From positions 1 through 17,129 of the forward strand of contig CAYPHJ010000097.1 of NCBI GenBank assembly GCA_964410485.1: 17,129 nucleotides of DNA, given 5' to 3'. Of this stretch, positions 1 to 7,625 are shown in pieces. Position 1 is the stretch's first letter, and every line of letters starts with the position of its first letter. The position numbers and the translations under genes were made by a program. Source of the DNA: CAYPHJ01 sp964410485. Lineage in GTDB: Bacteria; Desulfobacterota; Binatia; UBA9968. The notes below the pieces were generated by a model. It was not told the origin of the DNA, searched no databases, and was given only the letters and a program-made list of their open reading frames with translations.

Positions 1-128
1 CCATCGAGGATATCCGCGGCTCAGAGGAATACAAACGCGCGGCGCTGAAGTCCCTCTTTAAGCAAGCCATTGCCGCCGTGCTGCGCCGCTCGCACGGTGA
101 AACCGTCCAGATCGGCCATGTCCACTAA
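1..128 (+). CDS. Molybdenum hydroxylase FAD-binding subunit, C-terminal end (partial)
   Basis: Only the last 41 codons are present, read from base 3 and ending in TAA at 126-128. The visible start IEDIRGSEEYKRAAL matches the DIRGS-x-x-Y-[KR]-R signature near the C-terminus of the FAD-binding (CoxM/XdhB-type) subunit of the xanthine dehydrogenase/CO dehydrogenase superfamily. In these enzymes the subunit carries FAD and passes electrons from the 2Fe-2S subunit to the acceptor. The identification is supported by the two genes that follow, which encode the other two subunits in the M-S-L order. The stop overlaps the next start by 11 bases, a sign of translational coupling. The N-terminal FAD-binding part is outside the window, so function beyond the family cannot be judged. 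Confidence 0.85.
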   Translation, partial: IEDIRGSEEYKRAALKSLFKQAIAAVLRRSHGETVQIGHVH

Positions 129-597
129 AAAGCGAATCAAAGTCGGCGTCAATGGTCAGAGCTATGAGCATGAGGTGGAGCCACGGCTTTTGTTGGTGGA
201 TTACATTCGCGATTTCGTCGGACTCAAGGGCACACACTTTGGTTGTGATACCACCAGCTGTGGCGCGTGCACCGTCGTCGTTGACGGCCGCAGCGCCAAG
301 TCCTGCACTTTCCTGGCGGTGCAGGCAGATGGCAAAGAAATTCTAACCGTCGAGGGTTTGGCGCGAGACGGCGAGCTGCACCCAATTCAAGAGGCCTTTT
401 GGACGCACCATGCGCTTCAATGCGGGTTTTGCACCTCCGGCATGGTGATGTCCGCTTATTTTCTGTTGTCCAAGAATCCCAACCCGTCGGAAGCCGAGAT
501 CAAGCACGGAATTGCCGGCAATCTGTGCCGCTGCACCGGCTATCTGCCGATCGTCGAAGCGGTAAAATCGGCTGCGCAGAAACTTGGATTGAGATAA
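118..597 (+). CDS. Molybdenum hydroxylase 2Fe-2S subunit (CoxS/XdhC-type)
   Basis: This 159-residue protein is the small iron-sulfur subunit that carries electrons from the molybdenum centre to the FAD subunit. The N-terminal plant-ferredoxin-type cluster is ligated by C43, C48, C51 and C63 (GCDTTSCGAC then KSC). The C-terminal all-alpha domain holds the second cluster at C102, C105, C137 and C139 (QCGFC, then CRCTGY). All eight ligands are present and the length is normal for the family. I chose the ATG at 118 because it begins just before the ferredoxin fold (MSTKKRIKVGVNG). A longer in-frame start at 70 lies inside the upstream gene and adds 16 residues with no family counterpart. The next gene starts 5 bases after the stop. 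The natural substrate of the complex is not determined by this subunit. Confidence 0.95.
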   Translation: MSTKKRIKVGVNGQSYEHEVEPRLLLVDYIRDFVGLKGTHFGCDTTSCGACTVVVDGRSAKSCTFLAVQADGKEILTVEGLARDGELHPIQEAFWTHHALQCGFCTSGMVMSAYFLLSKNPNPSEAEIKHGIAGNLCRCTGYLPIVEAVKSAAQKLGLR

Positions 598-602
598 CGG
601 TT

Positions 603-3025
603 ATGAGCGGCGAGGTAACGCATAAGAAGCTTGTCGGCAGCGCAATCCGGCGCAAAGAAGATCCGGATATTCTCCTGGGAGAAGCTCGGTACACGCAGGA
701 TGTCACGCTCCCCGGCATGCTCTATGCGGCCATCTTGCGCAGCCCCTATGCGCATGCGCGTATCCGCAGCATCAATCTCGCTCGTGCCCTGGCATTGCCC
801 GGCGTGGTGGGTGGTGTCACCGGGGCCCAGCTTAAGGAAATCCCGTATCTGAAGCCTCTAGCGCCCTTTCCGTTTCAAAGCCGTGATCCTTTTCAAAAGG
901 GCAATCCCACGATCAAGTTCTTCGATCACTATTGTCTTGCTACGGACAAAGCGCGCTTCGTCGGTGAGCCTGTGGCGGCGGTGGTCGCTACGAATCGCTA
1001 TATTGCCGAAGATGCGCTGGAGATGATCGATGCCGAGTTTGACGCGCTGCCGGCGCTTGTGGATACCGAGGCTGCTCTGGCGCCGAACGCTCCCCGCCTT
1101 TATGAGGAGTGGGACGACAACATCATGCTGACCTTTCGCGTCTCGGGCGGCGATGTCGAACGAGCCTTTCGTGAAGCGGACGTTGTCATCAAAGAGGAGA
1201 TTCGCAGCGGCCGCTTTACCGGAACCCCGATCGAGACGCGAGCCGTGGTCGCCAGCTACGAGGCCAACACCAAGACGCTGACCGTATGGGATACCACCCA
1301 AATCCCCCATCCCATGAGCACGCTCATCGAGAACACGATCACGTTGCCGCAGCTCAAGATACGCGTTGTGGCACCGCGCATCGGCGGCGGCTACGGCCAA
1401 AAATGGTCGTTTTACGCGGAGAAGTTCTCATCCCGGTATTGTCCATACTGAATCGGCGGCCGGTGAAATGGGTGGAGACTCGCAGCGAACATATGGTCGG
1501 AACCATCCACGCGCGGGAGCAAGTGCACAGCATTGAAGCGGCCGTCCGAAAAGACGGCATGATCCTCGGCATCAAAGATCGCATAGTGGCCAATATCGGC
1601 GCTGCCTATCCCACCGGCGGGCTCGCCTCGATTGTCACGACCGCAATGTTCGTGCCTGGCGCCTACAAGATTGAAAGCTACGCGGGCGAAGTCATCGGCG
1701 TGGTGACGAATAAGACGCCCTATGGCGCCCATCGTGGCTTCGGCAAATCGGAGGCCTGCTTTGTCATCGAGCGGCTCATCGACATCATCGCGGAGAAGCT
1801 GGGGCTCGATCCTACGGAAGTGCGAAAGCGCAACTTCATTCCTCCCGAAGACTTTCCTTATGTTTCGGTTACCGGACCGCGCTATGACAGCGGGCAATAT
1901 GCGCGCGCGTTAACGCGAGTGATGGAATTGGCAGATTACTCCGCGTGGCGCGAGCGGCAGAAGCGGTTCCGCCGGGAGGGACGGTATATTGGCATCGGTA
2001 GCTGTCTGGTAGTGGAGCCGTCCAGCTCGACGCGCATGGGCTCTTACAACGCGGGTTACTACAGTGTGCGCATGCGGATGGATCCGAACGGCAAGGTCGC
2101 GGTGTTTGCGAGCGGTAGCGATGAGGGCCAAGGCCACGCGACATCGATTTCACAACTCGTGGCCGACGAGTTGCACGTGCCCTTTGACGACATTTCGGTG
2201 GTGGAAGGGGATAGCCTCGCCTGCCCTTACGGTTCGGGCTCTTATTCCAGCCGTTTTTCCGTGGTCGGAACAACGGCAGCGACTTTAGCGGCGCGGGAGC
2301 TCAAAAAAAAGATTCTAAGCGTGGCGTCCGTGCTGCTGCGTATCCCTGTTGCGTCACTCGATCTTGGCGAGGGAGCGATAGTTGTCCGTGACAATCCGAA
2401 GCAGTCTGTAACTCTAAAGGACGTAGCGCGCACCGCTTACTTCAGTATCTTTCGTTTGCCGGAGGGCATGGAGCCGGGACTGGAAATTATCTTTCACTAT
2501 CGTGACCCGAACATCGAATTTCACCCTGATGAGCGCGGGCGGGTGGCCATGTTCAGTAGCTTTCCCTATGATGCGGAAGTGGCCGTGGTGGAAGTCGACA
2601 CCGAGTCGGGGTCGCTGAAAATCCTTCGGTTCGTTTCCGTCCATGACTGCGGCAACATGCTGAATCCTCTTATCGTCCGCGGCCAGCACCTCGGTGCATT
2701 AGCGCACGGCTTCGGCGGCGCACTCTACGAGGAGCTTCCTTACGACGAAAACGGGCAGCCTCTTGCCACCAGCTTCAAAGACTACTTTGTTCCGACGGCG
2801 ATGGAAATACCCGATCTCACCCTAGATCATCTGGTCACGCCGAACCCATTTACACCCGGCGGGTTCAAGGGCGCAGGGGAAACCGGCACCGTAGGACCTC
2901 CAGCGGTGCTCGCCAATGCCGTAGAAGATGCGCTGCGCCCGTTGGGCATCATAATTCGTAAAGTACCGCTCAGTCCCTCTTATTTGTGGTCTTTAATCGC
3001 GCAGTCAAAAGCTGTAAATAAATAA
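603..3025 (+). pseudogene. Molybdenum hydroxylase large (molybdopterin) subunit, interrupted by a one-base frameshift
   Basis: This is the catalytic subunit that would bind the molybdopterin-cytosine dinucleotide cofactor. The reading frame starts at 603 (MSGEVTHKKLVGSAIRRKEDP) and runs normally through GGGYGQK at residues 261-267. It then loses one base at about 1421, where GAG-GAA reads as GAGAA, and stops at 1451. The downstream frame resumes at once with EVLIPVLS and continues to the stop at 3023-3025. Restoring one G gives about 807 residues, the normal family length, with no other defect. The active-site loop is YGAHRGFGK (Y374 onward in the repaired numbering), unlike AYxCSFR of form I CO dehydrogenase or AYRGAGR of form II. 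The probable catalytic glutamate is E760 in GAGETGT. The call is therefore a family member of unknown substrate. Because the rest is intact, the frameshift may be a sequencing error or a recent mutation. Confidence 0.88.
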
Positions 3026-3040
3026 CCCATCTCAGGGTTA
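3023..3040. terminator. Short hairpin between convergent genes
   Basis: A perfect 6-bp inverted repeat (TAACCC, loop ATCTCA, GGGTTA) overlaps the stop codon of the molybdenum subunit gene and lies 5 bases before the end of the convergent cupin gene. It could act as a bidirectional terminator, but the stem is short and AT/GC mixed and neither side has a run of T, so it would be weak. Confidence 0.3.
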
Positions 3041-3044
3041 CGCT

Positions 3045-3608
3045 TCACTGCGGCGTGAGTCGAGTGATTGTACCTTTTTCAACGTTGTAGCGATCGCGGT
3101 CGATCTTGTCCAGGTCGTAGCTGAGAAAACGAAAAACTACCGCAGGGCCTTGGATGGCATTCGTCGAATGGATGTCTCCGGGCAGGTACGGCTGAACCAC
3201 GCCGGGCGAAAGGCGATCGAGCCTTTCTTTTTCCAGAGTCGCGACTCCCGGTTGTGAGCCGTTGTCGGTGCGCTTGTATTTTGTGATCTCGGTAACCCCC
3301 GTGTACGCACCATACACGACCCAGCAGGGGCCATGATCATGCGGTAGGTTCCCGTGCCCTTGCTTATGCACGTGACCCATCTGAATGAAGCCAAAATCGG
3401 GATCGCGGTAAAGCTCGCGAGCCGGCTTGCCATCGCGAATGATTTCAGCCATCCACTCGTCATCGGGGCTGGTTGAAGCGAAAAGCTTTTCCATCAATGC
3501 CTTGACTTTGAATGGCAACTGCGGATCTTTGCCATCACCCCAAACGGCCCGGACTTCCGCGATATAACGCTCCAGCGAGTTGCTTGCTCTCTGTTCCTGT
3601 ACGGCCAT
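3045..3608 (-). CDS. Cysteine dioxygenase-type cupin protein
   Basis: This is a 187-residue protein with one cupin barrel. The first cupin motif is LPHDHGPCWVVYGAYTG, with H90 and H92 as probable iron ligands; the second is PGDIHSTN with H147. A three-histidine set of this kind, without the glutamate of ordinary cupins, is characteristic of the cysteine dioxygenase/thiol dioxygenase group, which oxidises thiols such as cysteine or 3-mercaptopropionate to sulfinates. A helical N-terminal part of about 65 residues precedes the barrel, as in that group. The start is secure: on the minus strand GGGAGGTGAT (3611-3620) ends two bases before the ATG, an almost ideal ribosome binding site. The gene is convergent with the molybdenum hydroxylase and no partner gene is adjacent. 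The substrate is unknown, and another metal-dependent cupin function is possible. Confidence 0.75.
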   Translation of the reverse strand: MAVQEQRASNSLERYIAEVRAVWGDGKDPQLPFKVKALMEKLFASTSPDDEWMAEIIRDGKPARELYRDPDFGFIQMGHVHKQGHGNLPHDHGPCWVVYGAYTGVTEITKYKRTDNGSQPGVATLEKERLDRLSPGVVQPYLPGDIHSTNAIQGPAVVFRFLSYDLDKIDRDRYNVEKGTITRLTPQ

Positions 3609-3658
3609 AGATCACCTCCCTGTCAGCTTTGTCTTTATCACTTTCTTCGCTCAGTCGT

Positions 3659-3797
3659 CTAGCAGGCTGCTGAAAAACTCTCCGTTCACCCTTCGAGAAC
3701 CTCAGGGCGAACGGAGAGGAACTTGAAATGAGTAGGGATTTTCCGTTCATGCTGAGCCTGTCGAAGCATTCCGAATCTTTTTTCAGCAACCTGCTAG
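3659..3797. repeat. MITE-like element with 19-bp terminal inverted repeats
   Basis: The ends CTAGCAGGCTGCTGAAAAA (3659-3677) and TTTTTCAGCAACCTGCTAG (3779-3797) are inverted copies differing at one of 19 positions. Between them are two palindromic units. The first, 3679-3718, is a 10-bp perfect stem (CTCTCCGTTC/GAACGGAGAG) with an inner CCCT/AGGG stem. The second, around 3742-3772, is a decayed unit with ATGCT/AGCAT around GAGCCTGTCGA. It contains no plausible gene. The size and terminal repeats fit a non-autonomous transposable element or a composite REP-type palindrome. No target-site duplication is obvious and no transposase is in the window, so mobility is inferred. Confidence 0.65.
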
Positions 3798-3848
3798 GCT
3801 TGGAACGAGCCGGTTCGAAAAGGCGTTCCCCAGTGTACAGGGTCACCA

Positions 3849-3878
3849 TTGACAGGTAAATTTGCGCATTGATATAGC
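3849..3878 (+). promoter_or_regulatory. Probable sigma-70 promoter of the ornithine cyclodeaminase-family gene
   Basis: A perfect -35 box TTGACA (3849-3854) is followed after 18 bases by TATAGC (3873-3878), which matches four of six -10 positions. Transcription would begin near 3885, giving a leader of about 20 bases that contains the purine-rich AGGGGGCTAAGG before the ATG at 3907. It is a pattern match only. Confidence 0.5.
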
Positions 3879-3906
3879 TCTCAATTGAAGAGGGGGCTAA
3901 GGTAAT

Positions 3907-5007
3907 ATGTTGATCTTGAACAATGAAGAGATCGATTCCTTACTCACTTTGGATCTGGCCCTGAAAGCGCTCGAGCGAGCCTACATCGGACAGGCTGGAG
4001 GGCAAGCGGTTAATCGCCCGCGGAGCGATCTTTATCTGCCCGGAGTACACGAAGGCAGCGTATACGCCTTTAAAACCATGGAAGGCGGGCTGGTCGAGTC
4101 GAGGATCGTGGCGCTGCGCTTGAATTCCGACACTATTCGCTGGCAGCAGCGAGAGAACCGAGTGGTGAAAGACAAACTGCCGATGGCACCGGGGAAGAAA
4201 TGGGTGGGATTGATCCAGCTGTTTTCTGCCGAAACCGGTGAGCCTCTGGCGATGTTTCCGGATGGCGTTATTCAACGCATGCGCGTAGCGGCAACAAGCG
4301 TGCTGGCCGCAAGGGAAATGGCCCGGGAAGATGCATCGGTGATGGCCATCTTCGGCTCGGGTTGGCAGGCCAGCGCTCACGTGCCGGCATTTTGCGCCGT
4401 ACGCAAGCTTACAAAGATCAACGCCTACAGTCCGACCCAGCCCAACCGAGAGAGGTTTGCCAAGGCAATGGAGCAACTCGTCGGTGTGCGAGTGGAACCG
4501 ATGGCCTCGCCGGCGGAAGCGGCCAGAGGCGCCGACATACTGGTGGCGGCCACCAACGCGATCACCCGGGTGATCGAGCCCGAGTGGATGCAGCCCGGGG
4601 TGCACGCGACCTGCGTGAAGGATTGCGAGTTGGGCGACGAGACCATCCGCAAGGCAAGCCGCGTGGTGATTCATGCGCGTAATTTTGCGCCCGAAAATTA
4701 CATCGCCGGTTTCGGCGATGAAAAGATCGCGGCGCACGATCCTGTGGATTTCATCCGCGGTGTGAGGCGATCACCCGCCGAAACCACAGCCGCGCCGTTT
4801 TGGGCCAATGCACCGGAGCTAAAAGACGTGATGGGAGGCTCAGCGCCGGGACGCAAATCCGCCGACGAAGTTACTTGCTTCATCAATAACATAGGCCTCG
4901 GTATCCAGTTTGCCGCTGTGGGCAGCGCCGTCTACGCCGAAGCCAGGGCCAAAAGCGTGGGCAAAGAGATTCCGACGGATTGGTTTTTGGAGTCGGTGCA
5001 TCCGTAG
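3907..5007 (+). CDS. Ornithine cyclodeaminase/mu-crystallin family NAD(P)-binding protein
   Basis: This is a 366-residue protein of the ornithine cyclodeaminase/mu-crystallin fold. Residues 1-125 form the N-terminal catalytic/dimerisation half, with LFSAETGEPLAMF followed by RMRVAATSVLAAREMAR, the family's conserved arginine-rich helix. A Rossmann domain follows, with the dinucleotide-binding turn AIFGSGWQASAH (G150-x-G152-x-Q154-type). The later conserved strand DILVAATNAITRVI leads into a GVHATCVKD segment. Members deaminate or reduce amino and imino acids with bound NAD(P): ornithine cyclodeaminase, alanine dehydrogenase and ketimine reductase activities are all known, so the substrate cannot be assigned. 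The start follows a purine-rich leader and a good candidate promoter. The next gene begins 48 bases downstream on the same strand and may be co-transcribed. Confidence 0.88.
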   Translation: MLILNNEEIDSLLTLDLALKALERAYIGQAGGQAVNRPRSDLYLPGVHEGSVYAFKTMEGGLVESRIVALRLNSDTIRWQQRENRVVKDKLPMAPGKKWVGLIQLFSAETGEPLAMFPDGVIQRMRVAATSVLAAREMAREDASVMAIFGSGWQASAHVPAFCAVRKLTKINAYSPTQPNRERFAKAMEQLVGVRVEPMASPAEAARGADILVAATNAITRVIEPEWMQPGVHATCVKDCELGDETIRKASRVVIHARNFAPENYIAGFGDEKIAAHDPVDFIRGVRRSPAETTAAPFWANAPELKDVMGGSAPGRKSADEVTCFINNIGLGIQFAAVGSAVYAEARAKSVGKEIPTDWFLESVHP

Positions 5008-5055
5008 CAACAAAGAATGCCGCCATTCTCCGTCTCCCGTAAAGGGTTCTAAAAG

Positions 5056-5424
5056 ATGCGTAAAAAGATCCTCGTTGTAGAAGACTACGCGGATTCACGA
5101 TCGATGCTCGTCTATCTGTTGGACTCCCTCGGATACGAAGTAAAGGAGGCGGAGAACGGAACGCAGGCTCTTGAGAAAGCAGTTGCCGATCAGCCTCACC
5201 TGATCATTATGGATCTCGCCTTACCCGTAATGACCGGGATCGATGCGGCTAAAGCGCTGAAGGAGAATCCGACTACTGCGCATATCCCGATCGTTGCCTA
5301 TAGCGCTATGACCTCGAGACACTGGAGAGAAAAGGCCAGTGCTGCGGGAATGGTAGGGTGCCTGCCAAAACCAGTATCGCTGGATTTAATCAAAGAGACC
5401 ATAGAGAAATATATCCTCTCTTGA
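5056..5424 (+). CDS. Single-domain response regulator (CheY-like receiver)
   Basis: This 122-residue protein is one receiver domain and nothing more. The acidic pair E9-D10 (ILVVEDYADSR), the phospho-acceptor D53 (LIIMDLALPVMTG), the hydroxyl residue S83 (IVAYSAM) and K105 (PKP) are all in their expected places, so it should accept phosphate from a histidine kinase. It lacks any DNA-binding or enzymatic output domain, so it probably acts by protein contact or in a phosphorelay. No kinase is next to it. The multi-GAF sensor-like protein 9.5 kb away is only a speculative partner. AAAGGG lies nine bases before the ATG. The gene follows the ornithine cyclodeaminase-family gene by 48 bases and is separated from the next gene by 119 bases with their own candidate promoter. 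Confidence 0.93.
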   Translation: MRKKILVVEDYADSRSMLVYLLDSLGYEVKEAENGTQALEKAVADQPHLIIMDLALPVMTGIDAAKALKENPTTAHIPIVAYSAMTSRHWREKASAAGMVGCLPKPVSLDLIKETIEKYILS

Positions 5425-5485
5425 AGGAAAACTCGCACGGCCGCCAAGTGGAGTTCTATTGAGTTTCCAGCTTGGTTCAATACCA

Positions 5486-5515
5486 ATGACGTAAGCAGAA
5501 CACTCCAGGTATAAA
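5486..5515 (+). promoter_or_regulatory. Possible promoter before the binding-protein-fold gene
   Basis: ATGACG (5486-5491, four of six -35 positions) and TATAAA (5510-5515, five of six -10 positions) are separated by 18 bases. They would start transcription near 5522, just before the ribosome binding site AAAGGAG at 5531-5537. This suggests that the gene at 5544 is transcribed on its own. Confidence 0.35.
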
Positions 5516-5543
5516 CTGCTGCCGAGAGCGAAAGGAGTAATCG

Positions 5544-6521
5544 ATGGCAAATCTCGAGTTGACTATCGCACTGTCTCACTACGACCGTCACATTCCGTTT
5601 TTCGATGGTTCGGTCAAGCCGGAAGGGATTGATCTGCAAGTGCTTGCAGTCGGTCAATCGCATCCGCTGAAGCATGGCCAGGATCGGCATGAACGAATGT
5701 TGCAAAACGGTGAGTTCGACATTTGCGAGTTGTCCCTCTCCTCATACTTGATGGCTAAGAGCCGCGGCATGCCGTTTACCGCGATTCCAGTCTTTCCGCG
5801 CCGGTTATTTAGCCTCTCGCAAATGTGGGTGAACGCGGAGGCAGGAATTCGCTCTCCTCAAGATCTCATCGGCAAACGAGTGGGGCTGAGCACGTTTCAG
5901 ACGACGCTTTCCGTGCTGGCAAAGGGAGATTTGCAAACGGAATACAACGTTCCCTGGCGAAAGATGCAGTGGATCGTTTCGAAAGAAGAGACCCTGCCAT
6001 TCAAGCCTCAGGAGGGCATCCATATCGAACTGGTTCCTCCCGGTAACAAAATGGGTGCAATGTTAGAGCACGGCGAAATCGCCGCGTTGATGATGCCGCA
6101 CCCGCCCAAGGAGGCGCTGCGCGGCACGCCAAAGATCCGCCGGTTGTTCAGTGATCCCAAGCAAGAAGAGATCAAGTACTTCCAAAAAAACGGCTATTAT
6201 CCCATCATGCACGTGGTGGCATTCAAGGATGAGGTATTGAAGGCAAACCCTTGGACTGCCACAAGCGTCATAGCAGCCTTCGAAAAGGCCAAGCAGGCTT
6301 GCGCGGAGTACTATGATGACCCGAACTGGTCGCGATTTGTTTGGGGGCGCCACCTCTTTGAAGAGGAAAGACAAATATTTGGGGAGGATCCGTGGCCCTA
6401 CGGGATCGGTAAGAACCGCGCCAACTTGGAGCGATTCATCGGCTACTCTTTGGATCAGGGGCTCATGGAGAAAAAAATGGATGTTAAAGAGTTGTTCGCC
6501 TCCAGCACCAATGATTCCTGA
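5544..6521 (+). CDS. 4,5-dihydroxyphthalate decarboxylase-type periplasmic-binding-fold protein
   Basis: This is a 325-residue protein of the group annotated either as 4,5-dihydroxyphthalate decarboxylase or as an NMT1/SsuA-like ABC substrate-binding protein. Recognisable segments are LTIALSHYDRHIPFFDGSVK near the N-terminus, GEFDICELSLSSYLMAKSRG, AIPVFPRRLFSLSQMWVN, and SPQDLIGKRVGLSTFQTT. This last segment is typical of the ligand-binding cleft of type II periplasmic-binding folds. The ATG at 5544 is well supported by AAAGGAG six bases upstream. Mature sequence begins at once: there is no signal peptide or lipobox, and no permease or ATPase gene is nearby. A cytoplasmic enzyme or sensor role is therefore as likely as transport. 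In phthalate degraders the homologue decarboxylates a dihydroxyphthalate, but the true substrate here is unknown. Confidence 0.78.
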   Translation: MANLELTIALSHYDRHIPFFDGSVKPEGIDLQVLAVGQSHPLKHGQDRHERMLQNGEFDICELSLSSYLMAKSRGMPFTAIPVFPRRLFSLSQMWVNAEAGIRSPQDLIGKRVGLSTFQTTLSVLAKGDLQTEYNVPWRKMQWIVSKEETLPFKPQEGIHIELVPPGNKMGAMLEHGEIAALMMPHPPKEALRGTPKIRRLFSDPKQEEIKYFQKNGYYPIMHVVAFKDEVLKANPWTATSVIAAFEKAKQACAEYYDDPNWSRFVWGRHLFEEERQIFGEDPWPYGIGKNRANLERFIGYSLDQGLMEKKMDVKELFASSTNDS

Positions 6522-6647
6522 CGCCGTGCGCCATGCGCGGTTCCGGAGTTTCGCGTCTCGAGTTCTAGTTTATGCATCAATAATCGGCTAAGGCGCGACC
6601 CTTTTGGCAAGCTAGCGTAGCCAGAAAAACTGTTAGAAAATAGTGGT

Positions 6648-6845
6648 ATGGCTCGTCAAATAAAGTGCCCCACTTGCCGTACTGACGTTTCCTGGGAAAA
6701 CAACGCACATCGACCTTTCTGTTCCGAACGTTGCCGCCTCATCGATCTCGGCGCCTGGGTGGATGAGAAGTACCGAATCCCTGGTCGACAGATTGAGGCT
6801 CCGCCGGAGGACGAGGAGGATGGGGACGGGTTCGAGGAAAAGTAG
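6648..6845 (+). CDS. yacG: DNA gyrase inhibitor YacG (zinc-binding)
   Basis: This 65-residue protein has the YacG zinc site: C7-x2-C10 (KCPTC), then C25-x3-C29 (FCSERC), followed by the conserved RLIDLGAWVDEKYRIP. The C-terminal tail is strongly acidic (PPEDEEDGDGFEEK), as in other members. In Escherichia coli YacG binds GyrB and inhibits gyrase. The length is typical. No good Shine-Dalgarno sequence precedes the ATG. The stop TAG is followed without a gap by the ATG of lpxA, so the two are almost certainly co-translated. YacG usually neighbours coaE/pilD genes in gammaproteobacteria, so the link to lpxA is unusual. Confidence 0.93.
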   Translation: MARQIKCPTCRTDVSWENNAHRPFCSERCRLIDLGAWVDEKYRIPGRQIEAPPEDEEDGDGFEEK

Positions 6846-7625
6846 ATGAGCATCCACCCTACAGCCATCATAGATTCCAAGGCAGAAATCGACTCCTCGG
6901 TAGAGATCGGGCCCTATGTAGTTATCGACGGGCCGGTAAAGATCGGGCAAGGTACCCGAGTCATGCCGCATGCATACATTGCGGGGTGGACACAGATCGG
7001 CGAGTACAACGAAATTCATCCGGGTGTTGTCCTCGGCGATGCGCCGCAGGACAAAGCTTACAAAGGCGAGGAAAGTTACTTAACTGTCGGCGACAACAAT
7101 ATCTTTCGCGAGCACGTTCAAGTCCATCGCGGCACGGTCGCGGGTTCCTCGACCGCGATCGGTAACGACAACTTTTTCATGGCGAACTCCCACATTGCTC
7201 ATAATTGTAAATTGGCCAGTTCCATTGTTCTCGCCAACGGCGCGCTCTTGGCCGGATACGTAGAAGTAGAGAAGAATGTCTTCATCAGCGGCAACTGCGT
7301 TGTCCATCAGTTTGTGCGTATCGGACAATATGCCCTCATGCGCGGCCTGAGCGGCACGAGCCGGGACGTGCCCCCCTTCTCAATCGTCGACTGGCAGCAC
7401 ACCATTCGCGGGGTCAATACCGTGGGTCTCAAACGGGCGGGATTTGATGAGCGCCGGATCCGCGAGATCAGACACGCGTTCGGTGTCCTATTCCGAAAAG
7501 GGCGCAACCTCTCGTTGGCAATAAAGGAGATTGAAGAATTAGGGAGGGCCAGCGAGGACGTGCTGGCCCTTTTGGAATTTATAAAGAGCTCGAAGCGAGG
7601 GGTTTGTCTCAGCGCTACCGGGTGA
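6846..7625 (+). CDS. lpxA: Acyl-ACP--UDP-N-acetylglucosamine O-acyltransferase (LpxA)
   Basis: This 259-residue protein is the cytoplasmic enzyme that transfers a 3-hydroxyacyl chain from ACP to UDP-GlcNAc, the first step of lipid A synthesis. The N-terminal two thirds are hexapeptide repeats forming a left-handed beta-helix (IHPTAIID, IGPYVVID, IGQGTRVMPHAYI and so on). The C-terminal third is the helical domain (FDERRIREIRHAFGVLFRKGRNL). The catalytic histidine, equivalent to H125 in E. coli, is H119 in SHIAHNC; H116 and H154 (VHQF) are also kept. The position of E. coli H144 is tyrosine here (Y138, LAGYV). GDAPQD is the usual form of the acyl-chain loop. The gene is not in the common lpxD-fabZ-lpxA-lpxB cluster but directly follows yacG. 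Its last 11 bases overlap the convergent gene. Confidence 0.93.
   Translation: MSIHPTAIIDSKAEIDSSVEIGPYVVIDGPVKIGQGTRVMPHAYIAGWTQIGEYNEIHPGVVLGDAPQDKAYKGEESYLTVGDNNIFREHVQVHRGTVAGSSTAIGNDNFFMANSHIAHNCKLASSIVLANGALLAGYVEVEKNVFISGNCVVHQFVRIGQYALMRGLSGTSRDVPPFSIVDWQHTIRGVNTVGLKRAGFDERRIREIRHAFGVLFRKGRNLSLAIKEIEELGRASEDVLALLEFIKSSKRGVCLSATG

Noticed and set aside
1286..1451. Programmed ribosomal frameshift in the molybdenum subunit
   Set aside because: No heptameric slippery sequence or stimulatory structure is evident at about 1421, and family members are encoded in one frame.
1..3025. Annotation as aerobic CO dehydrogenase coxMSL
   Set aside because: Gene order fits, but the large-subunit loop lacks both CO dehydrogenase signatures.
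3535..3849. Minus-strand 104-codon open frame across the region upstream of the cupin gene
   Set aside because: It overlaps the well-supported cupin start and is made mostly of the MITE-like repeat.
3940..4737. Minus-strand 265-codon open frame opposite the ornithine cyclodeaminase-family gene
   Set aside because: Histidine/arginine/glycine-rich composition typical of an antisense shadow; the plus strand encodes a clear Rossmann-fold protein.
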